A program made the translations under genes and the position numbers. This document shows, one piece after another, positions 14,698-22,528 of a stretch of 37,376 bases of DNA; within the stretch, counting starts at the first letter, position 1, and every line of letters starts with the position of its first letter. Source of the DNA: a virus; the IMG/VR virus record IMGVR_UViG_3300044490_000021, positions 1 through 37,376 of that record. One strand, given 5' to 3'. The notes below the pieces were generated by a model. It was not told the DNA's origin. It saw nothing but the letters and a program-made list of their open reading frames with translations, and did not search any database.

Positions 14698-15234
14698 CTA
14701 GCGGTACACTGCATAGATAGTACTGGTGTAGTAAGTAGTAAGTGTCGGGACTGCAACGTCTGCAACGAGATAGAATGCACGCCCCATTGCGCTGTCCCTA
14801 TTGTGGTATACACTACTACCTCCACCAGAAGTAGTGGTTGCAGTCACTGGTATGTCTGTACTAAGGACATAACCCTGCCCACTTACTCCAGCCCCATGAT
14901 ACATCTTGTACGAGATCGAGCCTGTGGTATTGCTCGCACTCGTAATGTAGAAATCTACATTCTCTGTATCATCGGGAAGGATGAAAGTGCTGGTAGTATA
15001 GTCCGTAGTATAGTAACCAGTTGACAAGATGAGCACCGGCCCTTGGGCGATGCCACTTCTGGATTCGAGAGTGGACACATTGTCCTGAGCACAATCTTCT
15101 GCAGCACATGCTACCTCCGGCTTCGAGTAGAAGGTACCCAGATGTAGCATAGTAGTGAGCAGGACAAACGCCCACAAAAGGACAAAGGCTATAGCCAGTC
15201 CTTTCTTTCTATGTTCCCTATATGCCAGTTCCAT
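14698..15234 (-). CDS. Exported or membrane-anchored protein, 178 aa, with upstream amber
   Basis: The N-terminus is basic then hydrophobic (YREHRKKGLAIAFVLLWAFV), a single membrane anchor or uncleaved signal. A Cys pair (VACAAEDC) follows, then about 120 residues of Thr/Ser/Tyr-rich beta-type sequence. The ATG at 15234 has no ribosome binding site. Eighteen bases upstream and in frame is another ATG (15252-15250) preceded by a good AAAGGAG, but its third codon is TAG. The gene may therefore be expressed by reinitiation, carry a nonsense mutation, or need readthrough. The function is unknown; it pairs with the 14158 gene. Confidence 0.6.
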   Translation of the reverse strand: MELAYREHRKKGLAIAFVLLWAFVLLTTMLHLGTFYSKPEVACAAEDCAQDNVSTLESRSGIAQGPVLILSTGYYTTDYTTSTFILPDDTENVDFYITSASNTTGSISYKMYHGAGVSGQGYVLSTDIPVTATTTSGGGSSVYHNRDSAMGRAFYLVADVAVPTLTTYYTSTIYAVYR

Positions 15235-15269
15235 GTTATTTGGCTACGCCATTGTAGCCACTCTCCTTT

Positions 15270-15497
15270 CTACTGTCTGCCTGCAGCTAGTTTTGCAGCA
15301 GCGTCCTCACCGGCAACGCCAAGAATGTACGCCATCACAGTACCAACTAGCGCCATCAGCGTTTGGTTGCTGTCAGTAACGCCTTGCAGATACCCAGTCA
15401 TAATGCCCATGACTACGATCATCATGGCGCGGAACTTTCTAGACTGGAACTCATGGAAGATGCTACCGAAGAAACCACTAAGCCAGTTCAACAACAT
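15270..15497 (-). CDS. Small two-helix membrane protein, probable holin
   Basis: The 75-residue protein has hydrophobic segments at about 23-42 (FRAMMIVVMGIMTGYLQG) and 46-62 (TLMALVGTVMAYILGVAG), a short polar N-terminus and a charged C-terminal tail. Size and topology fit class II-like phage holins, which form pores that release the endolysin. GAGGAGG lies eight bases before the ATG, within the end of the preceding gene. It sits among other small membrane proteins and downstream of a SpoIID-like cell-wall protein, consistent with a lysis cluster. The call rests on topology, not homology. Confidence 0.6.
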   Translation of the reverse strand: MLLNWLSGFFGSIFHEFQSRKFRAMMIVVMGIMTGYLQGVTDSNQTLMALVGTVMAYILGVAGEDAAAKLAAGRQ

Positions 15498-15774
15498 TGC
15501 TCATTACCTCCTCTACTTTAGGTGTCTCTATGATCTCGCCCGTGCGAGTCATTAACCACTCACGATTATCGAATGCCATAGTTACGTTAGTTCCCGGTTG
15601 GGTTACCACTATTAAGTTCTCCAATGGAATATTTTCCAGTCCAGGGTTCAGTTGCTGCACTAGTTGGATTGCTGTTGTAGACAGTGTCTGTATCTCCTGC
15701 TGTAGGACTCGAATCTTCTGGTCGAAAAGTTTCAGCGCGTCCAGCGACAGCGCTGATATGGGAAGCGGTTGCAT
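15478..15774 (-). CDS. Coiled-coil protein, 98 aa
   Basis: The first 45 residues are helical with heptad spacing (ALKLFDQKIRVLQQEIQTL). The rest looks mixed (VVTQPGTNVTMAFDNREWLM). AAAGGAGGT lies about nine bases upstream of the ATG at 15774, which supports a real start. For 188 bases it shares DNA with the C-terminus of the 15587 gene in another frame; both frames stay open. It overlaps the holin-like gene at its end. No family is recognised. Confidence 0.65.
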   Translation of the reverse strand: MQPLPISALSLDALKLFDQKIRVLQQEIQTLSTTAIQLVQQLNPGLENIPLENLIVVTQPGTNVTMAFDNREWLMTRTGEIIETPKVEEVMSNVVELA

Positions 15775-16432
15775 TGCCCATGACCTCCTTTACTAGATTT
15801 TGTAGTTGCCCCATGATGACAATGATGTCACCAATAGCAGTGTATACCTGCTGTAGTTCCTCACCCTCCGGTGGCTCCGGTGGCGGTGGAAAATCCGGTG
15901 GTGGTGTAGGTGGTTCAGGTTGCTCCGGTGGCGGTGTAGGTGGTACCACACCAGGTTCTAGTAATTGAAATGCTACATAGTAGGAATGATGGCCAATCGT
16001 ATTTCCAGTTCCTTCATCTGGATGATACGTGTGCATTCCAGATACTATGTCGCTAACTGTATCTTTTACTAGAACGTGAACGACCTGCCCCCCAAACATT
16101 GCCAGGTTTCCGCCCGCCTCATACAACGGCTTGTCTAGTATTACAGATGTTGGTGCTGGTTCTGTTTTTGTTCTCCCCTTCCAGTCCCACGTAATTCCAT
16201 AGTTTCCTCGAAGTTGTTTTCCATCCTTATCTACAAGATCGATGTATACGTTGTGCTTGCCCATGTTATCCTGAGGCGCCAAGTGCAGCACGCCTAGGCA
16301 CAGGGCGAATTTTTTTCCAGGCTGGGGATTTACTTCCGCAATGGCCACGTCATATTTCAGTGCTTCGTTCTTGCGTCCACCCTCTTTGATCCATTTGTCT
16401 ATCCAGTGTTGGCGTTCATTCTGTCCGAACAA
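15587..16432 (-). CDS. Virion or envelope protein with proline-rich linker, 281 aa
   Basis: Residues 1-165 form a domain I do not recognise, followed by a Pro/Glu-rich linker at about 168-196 (PPTPPPEQPEPPTPPP), then a helix (AIGDIIVIMGQLQNLVKEV) and a Ser/Thr-rich tail. The linker points to a multi-domain structural or surface protein. The start is TTG at 16432, supported by AAAGGAGG six bases away; no ATG fits. The Ser/Thr-rich tail, from about residue 219, overlaps the 15478 gene in another frame, so the true end may differ. Copy 8 of the dispersed motif encodes residues 40-45 (KKFALC). Confidence 0.65.
   Translation of the reverse strand: MFGQNERQHWIDKWIKEGGRKNEALKYDVAIAEVNPQPGKKFALCLGVLHLAPQDNMGKHNVYIDLVDKDGKQLRGNYGITWDWKGRTKTEPAPTSVILDKPLYEAGGNLAMFGGQVVHVLVKDTVSDIVSGMHTYHPDEGTGNTIGHHSYYVAFQLLEPGVVPPTPPPEQPEPPTPPPDFPPPPEPPEGEELQQVYTAIGDIIVIMGQLQNLVKEVMGNATASHISAVAGRAETFRPEDSSPTAGDTDTVYNSNPTSAATEPWTGKYSIGELNSGNPTGN
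16298..16316 (+). repeat. Dispersed motif copy 8 (G-form on + strand)
   Basis: GCACAGGGCG, AA, then seven T, inside the - strand 15587 gene, so the coding strand carries the C-form (read as KKFALC). Confidence 0.8.
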
Positions 16433-16865
16433 AGACTACCTCCTTTCCTAAAGTGTGTAGTATTTCTCTCCACGACAAACCTTCCTCGGCCAACGACAGT
16501 ATCTCTTCCTGCGTCTGTCTGTTATACTGTGCGTGTTGACAGTTAGGATCATCGCCTTTGATGATAGTACCGATACTCCAACGTATCGCCGCGTCAGTGC
16601 GGCTATGACGCTTCGACGGGACATACGCCTGGTCTCTGCGACCTATACTGTAGATATGAAACTCACTGTCCCGTGGGTGCTGCAATCTACAGTATGCGTA
16701 GGTACGGCAAAAAACGCCCTGTGCGATCAGCGCGTCCATGTCTGCATCGTAAGACATTTCTGCTGGAAGAACTCCCATCAAGTATCTTTCTACTGACATA
16801 TTGATGTCTCTTCCATCGGACAGTCTGACCGTTATCAGGATCGTAACTGCCAAGAAAGCGTTCAT
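16416..16865 (-). CDS. SpoIID/LytB-like domain protein
   Basis: Residues 14-60 match the SpoIID core: VRLSDG, SVERYLMGVLPAEMS with E36 at the position of the catalytic Glu, then ALIAQGVFCRTYA, the counterpart of the usual ALKAQAVAARTYA. SpoIID proteins are peptidoglycan lytic transglycosylases acting on denuded glycan. At 149 residues it is shorter than bacterial members. The last 45 residues, with a QTQEEILSLAEEGLSWREIL helix, may be a separate binding part. It overlaps the 16862 gene by ATGA and has no ribosome binding site, so it is probably coupled. Possible roles are host-wall degradation at entry or at lysis. Motif copy 9 falls in the conserved AQ helix. Confidence 0.65.
   Translation of the reverse strand: MNAFLAVTILITVRLSDGRDINMSVERYLMGVLPAEMSYDADMDALIAQGVFCRTYAYCRLQHPRDSEFHIYSIGRRDQAYVPSKRHSRTDAAIRWSIGTIIKGDDPNCQHAQYNRQTQEEILSLAEEGLSWREILHTLGKEVVFVRTE
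16709..16724 (-). repeat. Dispersed motif copy 9 (C-form on + strand)
   Basis: Six A then CGCCCTGTGC. On the coding - strand it is GCACAGGGCG then six T, read as AQGVF within the conserved helix of the SpoIID-like domain. Confidence 0.8.
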
Positions 16866-17110
16866 GCTATTGTGGCTATTTTCGCCGTTGCCAGATTAAG
16901 CATTTGTGTCGCTAGATTTTCCAATGCTGTTGCCTGCTGTGCAGTTAGATGTGGAACCAAGTTTCCAGAGTGGCATCGTGTAAGACCGTCATTGTATTCT
17001 ATACTGACTATGTATTGCAGTTCATATTTACTAGAATCCTTTCTCATATACAGCTCTACGGACGAGACTTTCGTGGGTTTTTCACTTTGGAAATTATCAA
17101 AGAATGCCAT
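16862..17110 (-). CDS. Hypothetical protein, 82 aa
   Basis: It has an N-terminal beta-type stretch (KVSSVELYMRKDSSKYELQY, VSIEYNDG) and a C-terminal Ala/Leu/Thr helix (QQATALENLATQMLNLATAK). AAAAGGAGG precedes the ATG. The stop overlaps the start of the SpoIID-like gene (ATGA). No family is recognised. Its position next to the tail-fibre gene and the SpoIID-like gene suggests a small virion or lysis component. Confidence 0.65.
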   Translation of the reverse strand: MAFFDNFQSEKPTKVSSVELYMRKDSSKYELQYIVSIEYNDGLTRCHSGNLVPHLTAQQATALENLATQMLNLATAKIATIA

Positions 17111-17140
17111 GCTTAATTCCTCCTTTTCTTTTCTATCAGC

Positions 17141-20100
17141 CTATCCAGTAATCGTTTGCCAGAATGGCAAGTAATAGGCTGTAGTACCAGAGTAGAACTT
17201 AAGCCATCCAGTACTGTTTCTGGATGTAGATCCGCCCATCTTGACGGTGCCAGTACCAGTAGATATGGAAGATGTAGCATTCGTAAGTGTCACATAACTT
17301 GCGGTGCCGCCATCATCACCACCGACTCCTACACTACCAGATACCTTTAACTTAGGAGTTCCTGGTGCAACACCTATTCCAACCTTACCAGCAAAGTAAT
17401 TTCCCTGGTTGGATCCTTCCTGGTAAACGCCATAGTTGGCCGTTACAGGTGCGGTTCCGCTGTGCGCCTGGAGGAACAACTGATACAGGTTGGTGATCGT
17501 ACCGGTGCTGTTGTACGTTGAAATGTGTATGCCTTCCACGGTCGTTGAAACCGGAGTCTCTTTGTCGTCTGTATTGTAATGTCCAGCGCGGATTATCGCG
17601 CCAGCCAGGTTTGCCAGTGTACCGCTGTCGTCCACAGCAGCCCCGTTGGCATTTCTCCATGCTGAGATGTTTAAGGCATACATATATCCCGAGTTCGTTT
17701 TCGTAGCGGAAACCCGTTCGTATGCACTCATCGTCAGGCCACTACCATAGTAAGTTCCGGTTGTGGTAGTGTTGTGAACGCTCGAGCAACTCATGCCTCT
17801 TGTACTACTTTGATTTGTTGCTTCGTTATCGACGTTGAGAGGAATGTATGAAATTGGATCAGCGTTAATCCCAAGTGCACCGCTCACAATCTTCATAGAG
17901 TCGCCGGAGTCGAGATTGAGTTGGTTAGACCCACCATCAGAAAGAACAACATCACCACCAAGTGTGAGACTAGTTGCAGCGCTGAAGTTTCTGGAGCTGT
18001 CAATCGCGGATGTACCTGCGATTTGCAGGGAACCGGATACCAGGTTAAGGCTATCACCACTTGCAATGTCGAACCTGTTAGCTGCACCACGAGAAAGTAC
18101 TGCATCACCACCTAGTGTCAAGCTGGTTGCCCCGCTGAAGTTTCTGCTGCTGTCAATCGCAGATGTTCCTGCTATCTGTAACGCGCCAGATACTATGTTG
18201 AGGCTATCGCCGGTTGCAAGATCAAGTCTGTTAGCAGCACCGCGGGAGATACTGACATCAGTGCTCAGTACTAAAGAACCTGAAAGATTAACGTTCGTTC
18301 CAGTTAGATCTCCGGTCATTGTGTCTCCAGATTTTTGAACGAAGTTATTAACAATGTTTCCCTGAACTGGAATGCTTAGATGATAAAGCACTGAGTCTTG
18401 GTAGATCTGAAGATCAGGAAATGGTGATGCTCCTGTTGTATTGGCATAGATCTCTAGCCACAAACGTTTGCCTGCAGGAACAGTGACTGCCGTTGCTGCA
18501 TGCATGTGAACTTCGTATTCTGTCTTTGTAGTAGTTAGAATGTCTGTTTCGTCTGACTCCGAAGAAATAACAGTCTTGTTACTAGTCCCATCACTATCGA
18601 CATAGTACAGTCTGAAGGAAAGTGTGGTTGGTTTCTTGCCAGAAGCTGTGACTCTTGCAGCAATGTGCAACTGAAGAATGGAACCTGCATTAATAGTAAA
18701 TGGGGTAGGCGTGTCTACAACTGAAGTTTTATAGCAAATAGCAATCGTGTCTTTTGGAGTAACGTCAACCGACTCCGTGCTTGAGGTTTCAGATTCAACC
18801 AGTGTCGAAGACATTATGTTGGTAGCATGTATATAGTAAGTAAGAAGTGATGGAACAGCATTCTGTAGATAGGACAGTGTAACAAAGTGGGTTAAGTCTG
18901 TAGGATCTGAACCAGAAACTACACCTTCGAAAGCACCAGGTCCGTTAACTTTCAGCAAGGTACTTGTAACTGATGGCTGTGTAGAGGGTGTGTATCCAAC
19001 ACTTGCTCCAGAGAAGAAGTGCGCTCCTGAACCTGAGAATCGTGCAGTGTGTTCATAGGATGCAGAGCCATCAGGACTGACGAAGAAGTTAATACGAGGC
19101 GTGTATCCTGCACCAGCGCCTAGAGAGTTAACCTCAATGATGGCATCAAAGTTGCTGTTGTTACGAAGAGCGGCAATGGTTACGCTAGAGCCTGCTTCTG
19201 TTCCTATGTTGGATGATGGAGCCTTGGCACGTAGAGACGCTGTATGCTCTATAGTTGCATCCGGACTGTAGATACTCGCGTATGTGTATCCAACTACGTT
19301 AGAACTAACGTCCAACCATCTGATGTAGTTGGTGCTCGCATTACCTTGTTTCAAAAAGATACCTGTCGAATCCAGTTTGACGTCTCCACCACCAGCATAT
19401 AGTTTTCCGTCTGTGTCGAAGTATACTTGTTTGGTTCCTGATCCCCACATTTCAAGCAAGCCAACGCCTGTTGAAGTATCGCGATATATCTTTAGGGCTG
19501 TGTCTGGTGACCCAAAGGTTCCAGTGCCTTGAAAGAAACCACCACCTAAACCAATAGTCAGTACGCCTTCGATGATTCCGGACGAAGCATAGATTGTTCC
19601 TCTTGCAGTAATGTTCTGGAATTCGGCTGATCCATCGCGCGTGATCTTCCATCCGCTAGTATTAGCAACATAGTCTGAAGATTGTATTTGTGTCGCAAGC
19701 ATGCCACTAGTAATGCGTACATCACCTGCTCCTTGTACTCCAGTCATTGCTGCTTCAAGATAGGAAAGACGTTGACTAGCGTTCGCACTGGAAACCTGAT
19801 TGCTCAGATTCTCTATTCGTCTAAGCAGATCTTCATATTCTGCCACTGTCATACCTCCGTACTTCGGTGCTAGATACGGAACACTGGATGGAAGTGGTGG
19901 AATGAACTGTGATACTCCACCAAATCTTCCTGATGATGTACCCCACAGGTGATCAATGTTTCTGTCCATCCAGTATTCAAACGCTGCCTCATCTAGTAGT
20001 GTCTCCGGCCATAGGTAGAATACCGTATAGCCAAGATTCTCAAGCAACGCTTGTTGAGTCTCGTCACGAGTTTCAATCTCCAATGATATGTTGTGCCAGT

Positions 20101-20491
20101 AGGACTGCACCTGCACAACTACCATTGGAAGAAGGAATATGAAGTCTGCAACAAGGCCACCAAATTCACTGCGTCCTCCTAACTCGGATGCTTGAAAATC
20201 AAAGTCAACACCTGGCATGAGTCCGCGTTGTATCAGTGCCTTGTAGAATATTCGTTCATACAGCGAGCCACTAATTCCTGGTTGGGCACGCTGTTCCAGG
20301 TACTCCTCTGTGTCGTACTTCGTTCCGCGACTACGTGCGTGCATCCTAGGTCTTTCTGCACGCAAAGCCTCTCTAGTTACAGCACCAAGTTTCAAGCGCC
20401 GTATCTGGCTATGCACTTTCTTCGGATAGCCACGCACGTAGCGCGGATGCCGCAGGCCGAGCACAGGGCGATTTTTTTCAGTTCCCGCCAT
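17141..20491 (-). CDS. Tail fibre-like protein with N-terminal restriction-nuclease-like domain
   Basis: This 1,116-residue protein starts with a basic tail, then a domain (about 73-180) with the layout of VSR/DUF559-type PD-(D/E)XK folds: VDFDFQ, LVADFIFL with D116, VVVQVQSYWH (127-133) and ENLGYTVFYLWPETL. The usual Glu of the ExQ pair is Q127, so catalysis is doubtful. A coiled coil follows (214-250), then beta-rich fibre sequence beginning with GWKITRDGSAEFQNI, common in phage tail proteins. A 51-residue tandem repeat lies toward the C-terminal third. AGGAGGG precedes the ATG. Motif copy 10 encodes residues 5-10. It probably forms host-binding fibres; the role of the nuclease-like head is unknown. 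Confidence 0.78.
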   Translation of the reverse strand: MAGTEKNRPVLGLRHPRYVRGYPKKVHSQIRRLKLGAVTREALRAERPRMHARSRGTKYDTEEYLEQRAQPGISGSLYERIFYKALIQRGLMPGVDFDFQASELGGRSEFGGLVADFIFLLPMVVVQVQSYWHNISLEIETRDETQQALLENLGYTVFYLWPETLLDEAAFEYWMDRNIDHLWGTSSGRFGGVSQFIPPLPSSVPYLAPKYGGMTVAEYEDLLRRIENLSNQVSSANASQRLSYLEAAMTGVQGAGDVRITSGMLATQIQSSDYVANTSGWKITRDGSAEFQNITARGTIYASSGIIEGVLTIGLGGGFFQGTGTFGSPDTALKIYRDTSTGVGLLEMWGSGTKQVYFDTDGKLYAGGGDVKLDSTGIFLKQGNASTNYIRWLDVSSNVVGYTYASIYSPDATIEHTASLRAKAPSSNIGTEAGSSVTIAALRNNSNFDAIIEVNSLGAGAGYTPRINFFVSPDGSASYEHTARFSGSGAHFFSGASVGYTPSTQPSVTSTLLKVNGPGAFEGVVSGSDPTDLTHFVTLSYLQNAVPSLLTYYIHATNIMSSTLVESETSSTESVDVTPKDTIAICYKTSVVDTPTPFTINAGSILQLHIAARVTASGKKPTTLSFRLYYVDSDGTSNKTVISSESDETDILTTTKTEYEVHMHAATAVTVPAGKRLWLEIYANTTGASPFPDLQIYQDSVLYHLSIPVQGNIVNNFVQKSGDTMTGDLTGTNVNLSGSLVLSTDVSISRGAANRLDLATGDSLNIVSGALQIAGTSAIDSSRNFSGATSLTLGGDAVLSRGAANRFDIASGDSLNLVSGSLQIAGTSAIDSSRNFSAATSLTLGGDVVLSDGGSNQLNLDSGDSMKIVSGALGINADPISYIPLNVDNEATNQSSTRGMSCSSVHNTTTTGTYYGSGLTMSAYERVSATKTNSGYMYALNISAWRNANGAAVDDSGTLANLAGAIIRAGHYNTDDKETPVSTTVEGIHISTYNSTGTITNLYQLFLQAHSGTAPVTANYGVYQEGSNQGNYFAGKVGIGVAPGTPKLKVSGSVGVGGDDGGTASYVTLTNATSSISTGTGTVKMGGSTSRNSTGWLKFYSGTTAYYLPFWQTITG
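17870..18259 (-). repeat. 153-bp tandem repeat inside the tail-fibre gene
   Basis: Units 17954-18106 and 18107-18259 are close copies (51 codons, containing AGTSAIDSSRNFS and RGAANR), with a more diverged partial unit at about 17870-17953. All keep the reading frame. Such repeats lengthen trimeric fibre shafts and can change number by recombination. Confidence 0.8.
20461..20478 (+). repeat. Dispersed motif copy 10 (G-form on + strand)
   Basis: GCACAGGGCG, A, then seven T, eleven bases inside the start of the - strand tail-fibre gene, read as EKNRPVL in the flexible N-terminus. Confidence 0.8.
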
Positions 20492-20503
20492 TAAGCCCTC
20501 CTG

Positions 20504-22519
20504 CTACACGTAAGCGATCGTACACCTTGCACGAGCACTGGCATATCTATTTCCATCCTCACTGTACTGTCTCACAATGAAACGTAGTGATGTTAGATAT
20601 GCCGAACTGGATTCGCCAAAGATGTTCGTGAATGTGATTGGAGCCACACTTGCGCGCGCTGCCTTGAGTGATGTACGCATTTCGGATGCTGTCGATCCCA
20701 GTCTTTCGCCATCGGGTGTTGCTAGTTCATCCTCTACAATCACTTCGAATGATACACCATAAAGCACACTTGGTCTGGCCATGCACTTCAGAATGTGAGC
20801 CTTCAGGATTGGAGAGACAGTTCCTGAACTGGTCTGGAGATCGAAGACAAGTTGGATCCGTTTACCAGTTACGCTTGAGAAGTTCAGTGTCTTTGTGCTA
20901 GAAGTAAACGTTCCTAGACTGGTAAGTGTAGTATTATCGTCCGTCCTATAGGAGCAAGCAATGCTAGTGTTGGTAGGAAACTCAGCATCTACAGTAACCG
21001 ATGCGAACGATTTATCCACGCGCATGAGGCCGGCGTCAATGTAACTGGTGTATAGCCTGTGGTTTCCAGTTGTAGGATAACTAGCATATGTTAACTCGGA
21101 GTACGGCTGGAGTGTGACATAGTTAAGATAAGATACTTTAGTTCCCGCATTGTTCCTGTATGCGTAGTAAAGTCTATCATTCTGTGGATCAATCCACATG
21201 TTCATGTTTCCATAGATAGCACTAGCATCAGAAACGTCTGCTACCTTGTGCCAACCTACAGCATCAGTCTTAAGTATTACTCCATGTGCCGCTGTTTCCG
21301 TAGTCTCCAGCGAGTTAACTTCATTACTACGTGCAATAACGTACATGAACTTTCCTCTTGGAACCAGCGCACTGAAATCGCCATAGGTCTTGTAAGGCCA
21401 GTGTTCATCCCACCTAGGTGGTGTAACTTCTTGCAATCCAGACTTATACTTGTAAAGCGTATTACGAATGCTGAACCACAAGAAGCCATTCCAAACACAG
21501 GCAGCCTTGAAGTTGTCTGTGTGTGCTTCATTGCTGAAGTCCAAGATGTGGTAGGCTACGTTGTCGTCTCCAATAGCCCACGCACCATCTTCTCGCATTA
21601 CCCACAGTTGGTTACTGAATGGGACCATGTTGTTGATTAGGATATCACCAGGTCCAACATGGATTGCATACAAGTCTCCACTCTGTTGTCCTTCAGCGTC
21701 CGAACCGTCAGACTCAGACCAGTAATGCAACCACGGAACGTTGTACTCACAGCCCCACATGTAACCACCATAGGACGCCAACTTGTAGAAGTTCTGTGGT
21801 GGGATAACTGCGCTACCAGCATCGTCATACACAAGGAACTTACTGGTGTTGTCTGGCTGTGTACCCCATCCAGCAACCTGAATGGTATCATCTGTATTTC
21901 CTGTGATTGCCGTGCTTGTTCCTGAACCCGTGCCTTCGTAGATATATATGTTTCCACCAACAAAGATGTTAGTAGTCCATCCATGATCTATAGTTGCAGT
22001 ACATGATGTTGCGTTTGCTGTTGTTACTTGTCCAATATCACACACCTTCATGGTGCCACTAGTAGCAATGAAGAAATAAGTGCCATTGCTTAGCAAGTCT
22101 CTAACGTCAATGCTAGAAAGCAATGCTGTTAGCGATGATGTACCAGCACGATATAGAGCATTGTTGGTTCCAAAAAGACGATGGCCTCTGTGATTGCATG
22201 ATGACTGGTATACGTAGGTGTTTACGTTTGCAATGTTTACTGGCAACGTGTACAGGCTAGCAAAGCCCTGACTTGTGTCAACAAGATGTCCTGTGTTTGC
22301 ATACATAGCAGATTCGACGAATCGCTCGTTGCCATAGCCGTGTCCGTAATCTTCTTGACCGAGATCAAGATACAGACCTAATTCACTACGATGTGGAGTA
22401 CCAGTAACTGCACGTGGTGCCCAATCCACGATATCTACTTCACTGTAGGTATCGGGATCAACAATGTAGCGATAAAGAACACTACTGACTGTCATTCCTA
22501 CATGATAACCAACAGACAT
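20504..22519 (-). CDS. Large beta-rich virion (tail/tube) protein, 671 aa
   Basis: The protein is beta-rich with many Trp, Tyr and Gly, e.g. PPRWDEHWPYKTYGDFSALV, suggestive of a propeller or tail-tube fold. At 21820-22032 it contains a module (NIYIYEGTGSGTS ... NTSKFLVYD) also present in the preceding 22529 gene. GGAGGATAAC precedes the ATG. Gene order (connector-like gene, then this gene, then fibre) resembles tail-tube positions in short-tailed phages, so tubular protein or tail hub is a reasonable guess. Direct homology was not recognisable by eye. Confidence 0.65.
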   Translation of the reverse strand: MSVGYHVGMTVSSVLYRYIVDPDTYSEVDIVDWAPRAVTGTPHRSELGLYLDLGQEDYGHGYGNERFVESAMYANTGHLVDTSQGFASLYTLPVNIANVNTYVYQSSCNHRGHRLFGTNNALYRAGTSSLTALLSSIDVRDLLSNGTYFFIATSGTMKVCDIGQVTTANATSCTATIDHGWTTNIFVGGNIYIYEGTGSGTSTAITGNTDDTIQVAGWGTQPDNTSKFLVYDDAGSAVIPPQNFYKLASYGGYMWGCEYNVPWLHYWSESDGSDAEGQQSGDLYAIHVGPGDILINNMVPFSNQLWVMREDGAWAIGDDNVAYHILDFSNEAHTDNFKAACVWNGFLWFSIRNTLYKYKSGLQEVTPPRWDEHWPYKTYGDFSALVPRGKFMYVIARSNEVNSLETTETAAHGVILKTDAVGWHKVADVSDASAIYGNMNMWIDPQNDRLYYAYRNNAGTKVSYLNYVTLQPYSELTYASYPTTGNHRLYTSYIDAGLMRVDKSFASVTVDAEFPTNTSIACSYRTDDNTTLTSLGTFTSSTKTLNFSSVTGKRIQLVFDLQTSSGTVSPILKAHILKCMARPSVLYGVSFEVIVEDELATPDGERLGSTASEMRTSLKAARASVAPITFTNIFGESSSAYLTSLRFIVRQYSEDGNRYASARARCTIAYV

Positions 22520-22528
22520 GTTATCCTC

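Noticed and set aside
14698-15252. Alternative genetic code (TAG read as an amino acid)
   Set aside because: Several genes on both strands end sensibly at TAG next to the next start, and the 3,600-codon frame contains no internal TAG; a single local amber is the simpler reading.
16536-16564. TTGACA at 16,536 as a + strand promoter
   Set aside because: There is no -10 hexamer at the right distance, and it would run antisense to the late genes.
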